From the NCBI GenBank assembly GCA_047967505.1, contig CM106539.1: 64,000 nt of DNA; one strand, written 5' to 3'. Positions 59,731 through 64,000 of the stretch are shown in pieces. The translations under genes were made by a program, and so were the position numbers. The notes under the pieces were generated by a model. That model was not told the DNA's origin, did no database searches, and saw only the letters and a program-made list of their open reading frames with translations. Source of the stretch: Dipteris shenzhenensis. Lineage: Eukaryota > Polypodiophyta > Polypodiopsida > Gleicheniales. The first letter of the stretch is position 1. The number at the start of each line of letters is the position of its first letter.

Positions 59731-61293
59731 ATGGGATCACGTCACTCATCCGACGAGTATGGACAGCCTCGCAAGAGAAGAGCTCACGATCTATATGCTC
59801 TAGAGTTCTTTGATTCCTCTCAGACGACTACCTCAAGGACTCTCCCTGGTCCAACTCCTCTCGGACCTAGCACTACGACTACCTCTGGTCTGACTCCTCT
59901 TCCATGTAGCACTGCGACTACCCCTCTGGGAACTCCTTTGCTAGCCGGGCATGGCTTTGTCGGGAGTCCCAACGAGTTTGTAGCGCAGATGAGTGATGAG
60001 GAGGCAGCGAGATTCTTCTCTCTGCTATCTCAGAGGACCTCAGCAATTCCCTCCCCTACACCGACGGCTGGATGTACTGCCCAGCCGTCCCCTCGTGCCC
60101 CTTCGACTGAGAGGTCATCACCTGCGCATGCCTCTCATAAGGAAAGGAAGAGTAGGAAGGGTAGCTTATGTTGTGCTGACTCGGGAGATGTAGACGAGTC
60201 AGCACACTCACATTCCTATAGGTCTCCATTTGGTCCGGAGACACAGTATCAGTTAGGTCTCTTTCCCTCTCCTACTCCCACTGCTACTCCTCGCTCCAGA
60301 AGTGCTCGTGCAACTTCCACTCCTTCTGACTCTGCTACCATCATTCCTCCTTACTCATCAGGGGATCTCTCCTATCAAATCACAGCTACCGGAGAGATAA
60401 TAGAAGATAGAAAGGGCAAAGCAGTGATGGCCACCATGAGGAGGTTGATGATCCATCACTTCAAGAGCAGCATTGCTACCGATTGGTGGTATCAAGATGG
60501 CCAAAAGAAGCAGGCAGTCATCGATGAGTTAAAACAAAAATACCCTAACTCGCCAAATTGGGAGTTTAATGAGGATTATATGCGAGAGCACATGGGTTTG
60601 GTCTTGAAGCATCGTAGATCAACCTTGCGTATTTCCATCACAAAGGGATTGGCTAATCCTAGCTGGGCAAACAAAGCTGATTGGAAGTTCTTCAAGAAGC
60701 AAAATAGGGACCATCCCAAATTGTTTGAGGGTCAGAGGAGGACTACGAAGAGACAACTGGATGTCGTAGGTACTTCACACTTTGGTGCAGGCGGACGGTT
60801 GGTGTTCGAGGCAACCGTGGTATGTCTACTTCTTCTCATTTAATGTATTGTTCTATTCGTTTTACTACATATTACATGCACTTTAGCTAACTTTAACTCT
60901 CATAAATTGGATCCACAGCAAGATACGATGGGTCGTCTTCCTATAGATGCAGAGACGCGATGCGCATTTCGGATAGGAACAAAGCCGTGGTTTATTGAGC
61001 AAGAGGCAATGGGAGCGACGGTCGATTGGGCTAAGGTGGCTGCTCGCACGGTATAAGTTTACTCCTACTTATAATCTCACTTTTTAAATTGTTTTATTCT
61101 TTAAGTTCCAATCTAATTTTCGATTTATATGGTTCACTCTTAGGGTCAAAGCTCAAGTGTCCCATCATCGGAAGCAAGTGATCAACAGGGCCAGGGATCC
61201 GACGCACGTGACGAGGATGAGGGAGAAGACGCAACTGACGAGGACCAAGGAACAAGCCAACAAGACGAGGATGATTCAGATTTGGATGAGTAG
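59731..61293 (+). CDS. Ptta/En/Spm-type second transposon protein (Transposase_24-like)
   Basis: Three exons keep frame: 59731-60819, 60919-61050 and 61144-61293 (introns GTATGT...CCACAG and GTATAA...CTCTTAG), giving about 456 residues. I chose the ATG in GACATGGGATCACG; an in-frame ATG 15 bp upstream is possible. The N-terminal half is Ser/Thr/Pro-rich with a short conserved helix (NEFVAQMSDEEAARFFSLLS). The middle (about residues 225-350) matches the plant Ptta/En/Spm domain: WWYQDGQKKQAVIDELK, EHMGLVLKHRRSTLRISI, PSWANKADWKFFKKQN and a GTSHFGAGG motif. The C-terminal tail is acidic and ends EDDSDLDE. In En/Spm relatives such proteins bind subterminal repeats and assist Tnp2. No stop interrupts it, unlike its neighbours. 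Confidence 0.82.
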
Positions 61294-61610
61294 TAGTAGT
61301 AGTAGTGGTAGTAGCATTTTCTTCGCCCTGTATGTCATTTTGTATATCTGCTCGTTTGAGCAATTTTGTATCACCCTTTCAAAAGGGTAATTTTGTAACA
61401 AACAATGTTGTATATGTCCGACATGTATATGCTTTTGTTGCTCGATCATTTCATTTGAGCGATTTTGTATCACCATTTTCGCAAGGGAAATTTTGTTATA
61501 AAAAAACTTTGTTTTGTAATTACAAAAAAAAAAGGATTAGTGGGGTTAAACAGGGCCATAGCAAGCCCTATTTAGCCCCACTAATCCTTTTTTTTTAGTT
61601 CTGTTAATCG

Positions 61611-62666
61611 GGGATGCGTCAATTTTACAAGCAAAAACCTGTGAGCAGGTTTATTCGAGCGTGTTTTTCAAGAGATTTTTAAAAATGTTTTTCTTTAGGA
61701 AACATGGTTTTTACACTTTTATTTTCACTAGAACTAGATCCCTTTATCATAAAAATATACAGACTAGTCACTCATTCATTTTTACACAACATAATTTTCT
61801 TATTTAGAGACATTCCTTTATACCCCTGTTATTACCTTAAAAAAGTGTTGATTCCTTTAAGAAACATTCCTCATAATCACTCTCAATGTAATAATACTAT
61901 GCATATATAATTACTTATTAACACATTTATATCATATGGCAATATCTTTTGTGTTTTTATAGCATATTTATGGACATGTTTCTAAAGAAGTTTAAATTAC
62001 TATAAATAAGTATTAACTTGGGCTTATATATCATTCTCATAAAATACATGTAATATTTAATACTATATATGAAAGATTTTCCAAAATATAACTCCATAGA
62101 TGTGCTCAAATGGGGTGTTCCGATCAATTTGAGTGGTTGAATGACTATATTTGGACATTGGATATGAAAGTTATGTCACTTTTAAAAGTGCTGTCCAAGA
62201 TAGTTTCGCCAGCGAAACTACCTTGGGAGACTTGCTTCAAAGGGGTTTCGCTGGCGAAACTACCTGGATGGCTTGCTTCAATGAGTTTTCTTTGAAGAAA
62301 CTCTTTCATGAAGATAGGTTGAGAGAGGGTTTTCAATGTCACCCCCTATTAAGTAAAAGTTGTAAGAAGGATCATAAGGGAATTTTTATAGAGAAGTCTA
62401 CTCTACATGTGGGTTTCTTCAAAAGCCATCCCATTATGCTCTCACCATTCCTACAGATTCACCTAAACATTTTTGTATAAAATAGGCATTGCTATAATAC
62501 TTTGCATATTTCTAAGTGAAACTATGTTTTCTTCTGATCGATTTTTGCCATATTTATGCATAGTTGGAAGCTTTTTTTTTCCTTCGCTCGGATGCTCGGA
62601 AGATTTCGCTCAGAAAATGCTCGTCCCCTACAGTGTGGTGGATTTCTCACACACAAAAGTGTGTTT
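61611..62666. other. Unassigned sequence before the copia RNase H
   Basis: AT-rich, with no gene. Two related ~42-bp units around 62201-62280 each carry a 16-bp palindrome (GTTTCGCCAGCGAAAC and its reverse complement). It may be the remaining end of the CACTA insertion or a further insertion. Confidence 0.4.
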
Positions 62667-62981
62667 CTTTGTCTACACAGAGGCTGAGTATGTTGCAGCC
62701 ACAAAGGGTTGTAAGGGGGCTATATGGCTTCATCGGCTAGTGGGAAGTGTACCGACATTGCATAGTGATTCCATGAGTGCTATTCAGCTAGCACGAAATC
62801 CGGTCTTTCATGCAAAGACCAAACACATTGAGGTCAGGTACCATTTCATTAGGGAGGTACTTGAGGACAAGCACATAGAGCTTGTCAAGGTTCATACAGA
62901 TGATAACCCTGTAGATATGCTGACGAAGAGTCTACCTAGTCAGCGGTTTGAGTATTGTCCTTTATTAATGGGCATTGGATA
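62667..62981 (+). pseudogene. Copia RNase H, C-terminal part
   Basis: The frame reads TEAEYVAATKGCKGAIWLHRL, then HSDSMSAIQLARNPVFHAKT, HIEVRYHFIREVLE and NPVDMLTKSLP, the conserved end of copia RNase H. It rejoins the element after the nested insertion. Confidence 0.9.
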
Positions 62982-63021
62982 GTATGCTCACTGGTTGTTC
63001 TCCCTTAAAGGCACATTGTCC

Positions 63022-63035
63022 TTTAAGTGGGAGGT
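63022..63035 (+). other. Polypurine tract
   Basis: TTTAAGTGGGAGGT immediately precedes the 3' LTR; it primes plus-strand synthesis in copia elements. Confidence 0.8.
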
Positions 63036-63204
63036 TGTGGAGGTTAAAGGTCATTGTGCCTTTACCCCGGTTATGTACAATACTCAAACAATATATAAAT
63101 GAATGAAAAAGAAGATTAGGGAGTTCTGCACCCACCAAAACTTGTGTGGTTCTTTGTTTCTCTCTCTCCTTCTTCTGTTCTTGCTTTCATTAAGAGCACT
63201 CTCA
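63036..63204 (+). repeat. Copia 3' LTR
   Basis: Begins TGTGGAGGTTAAAGG and ends GAGCACTCTCA; 169 bp, partner of 46603-46772. Confidence 0.92.
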
Positions 63205-63345
63205 AATGGGCCCTCTGACCTTCTTGTGCCTACATCTAGTGTTGGATGGGACTCAAACTTTGCAAGATCATGGAGACCATAGGGTTTAGGACCTGTACAA
63301 ATTTTAATCCCAATCAGACACATGGACATGCAAATCCTTTACACA
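63205..63345. repeat. Tandem repeat, right continuation
   Basis: Beginning with AATGGGCCCTCTGACC, this resumes the unit exactly where the left part stops and runs to ACATGGACATGCAAATCC. It marks the far side of the copia insertion. Confidence 0.9.
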
Positions 63346-63501
63346 ATTTATTATTCCTTTATTGCATGGTATGTGTACAACAACTACTGAAATTACCAAA
63401 ACACGATATGCCATTGGAACATAACTAATAATGCACACTTGTAGATGATAAAACGAGGAATGGAATGAAGGAGGCAATGTGGATCATGAATAAAATAGAG
63501 T
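63346..63501. other. Short gap
   Basis: About 150 bp between the tandem repeat and the next CACTA terminus; nothing recognised. Confidence 0.5.
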
Positions 63502-64000
63502 CACTAGTACACACAGATCCTATTGTGATGCTTAAGTATCAATGTTTAGCATGCACAGGGAGCTAATCGTCGGTATTGGAAGTGGGGATCCGTTAAGGGT
63601 CGCTACATAGCGACTTTAGTGAAACGTTGCTATATAGTGATGTTTGCCTAAAGTCGCTATATAGCGACTTTTATCAGATTGGTAATGGTCATTATATAGC
63701 AACATTGAGATAGTTTTTAATAGCAACGTTTTACAAAGAGTGTTTTTTCCCATACCGACCTTAAAAGATAGTTTTTTCCAATGACAAAATTTTTTTAACT
63801 TCCATACATGTTTGATCTTTTGAGAGAATAAAAGTACAAGAGCATGTACATCAAGCCTTTGAAGCTCATATATTCATGTCTAAGTTTGAGATGAAAGAAA
63901 TCAATGAGGAGCATTCGCCAAACAAGTCTATCTCTAGCTCTACATCGAGTTGATCTCCTATATCATCATTGTACTCTAGCATCGTACGTTCACCTAAGAG
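63502..64000. mobile_element. Second CACTA element, left end only
   Basis: CACTAGTACACACAGATCCT is followed by the same order as at 50023: GTTTAGC, ATCGTCGGTAT, GCTATATAGC repeats (63600-63700) and a segment matching the acidic C-terminal coding tail of Tnp2 (63900-64000, minus strand). The element runs out of the window. Confidence 0.8.

Larger units (their letters stand above)
50023..61610. mobile_element. CACTA (En/Spm) transposon complex, rearranged
   Basis: The left end CACTACTACACATGG at 50023 interrupts the copia RT frame. Inside are a Tnp2 transposase on the minus strand (split) and a Ptta-type second gene on the plus strand, apparently diverging from a central block of GCTATATAGC repeats near 57200-57330. 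A piece bearing the CACTA terminus at 52308 and an inverted copy of the second gene lies within Tnp2. The right boundary is uncertain: homology to the inverted copy ends at about 61608, and no inverted CACTA end was found before the copia RNase H. Confidence 0.75.
46603..63204 (+). mobile_element. Ty1/copia retrotransposon with nested insertions
   Basis: Two similar short LTRs (46603-46772 and 63036-63204) are flanked by the 5-bp duplication AATGG (46598-46602 and 63205-63209). A primer-binding site follows the left LTR and a polypurine tract precedes the right one. Internal order: leader, gag, zinc knuckle, protease, integrase, a short RT piece, then (after a CACTA insertion) RNase H. Most of the RT and the integrase end are missing. 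The total of 16.6 kb includes about 12 kb of inserted sequence. Confidence 0.92.

Noticed and set aside
57903-59813. Long ORFs rich in L, F, S, P, M, H and K
   Set aside because: Products of CT runs and GCATAAGC words; both strands give similar ORFs, and the real coding exon starts at 59731.

Overview
This is nuclear DNA of a land plant, and I see no bacterial gene organisation. The evidence is GT-AG introns, plant LTR retrotransposons (Ty1/copia and Ty3/gypsy), CACTA-type DNA transposons, a long intronless PPR gene of the organellar RNA-editing type and a proline-rich cell-wall-type protein. The extended PPR blocks and the very high transposon load make a fern or related non-seed vascular plant my best guess. 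That is inference; I cannot name the species.

Layout. 0.4-5.7 kb: a decayed Ty3/gypsy element. 6.9-10.2 kb (minus): a PPR gene whose repeat region is open but whose C-terminal DYW-like tail has decayed. 10.4-17.1 kb: gene-free DNA with microsatellites, a MITE with TTA target duplications and small tandem duplications. 17.2-18.7 kb (minus): a gypsy gag remnant. 19.30-33.58 kb: a 14.3-kb DNA transposon with 31-bp terminal inverted repeats. 33.6-36.8 kb (minus): a copia remnant whose LTR starts 13 bp outside that transposon. 37.2-38.4 kb (minus): a gypsy RT remnant. 41.2-41.8 kb (minus): a small secreted proline-rich protein gene. 45.8-46.6 kb: a ~190-bp tandem repeat, which resumes at 63.2 kb. 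46.60-63.20 kb: a copia element with matching LTRs and a 5-bp target duplication, split by a CACTA (Tnp2/Ptta) element that contains an inverted piece of its own second gene. 63.5 kb to the end: the start of another CACTA element of the same family.

The most interesting object is the 19.30-33.58 kb transposon. From a central 4-kb promoter-like region, genes run outward in both directions. Leftward is a DDE-type transposase resembling the DUF7869 family, with a DUF8039-like N-terminal domain. Rightward are a spliced gene joining a ParB-like domain to a bacterial-style N6/N4 DNA methyltransferase domain, then an FCP1/NIF-like HAD phosphatase domain and a SET domain. Dozens of short palindromes with AGATTTGGCC / GGCCAAATCT arms fill what I predict to be the first introns on both sides. 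The copy is disabled by a few premature stops and frameshifts. Most stops in this and the other elements look like C-to-T changes at CAG or CGA codons, which fits decay by cytosine methylation. The combination suggests a transposon family that carried its own DNA- and chromatin-modifying enzymes.
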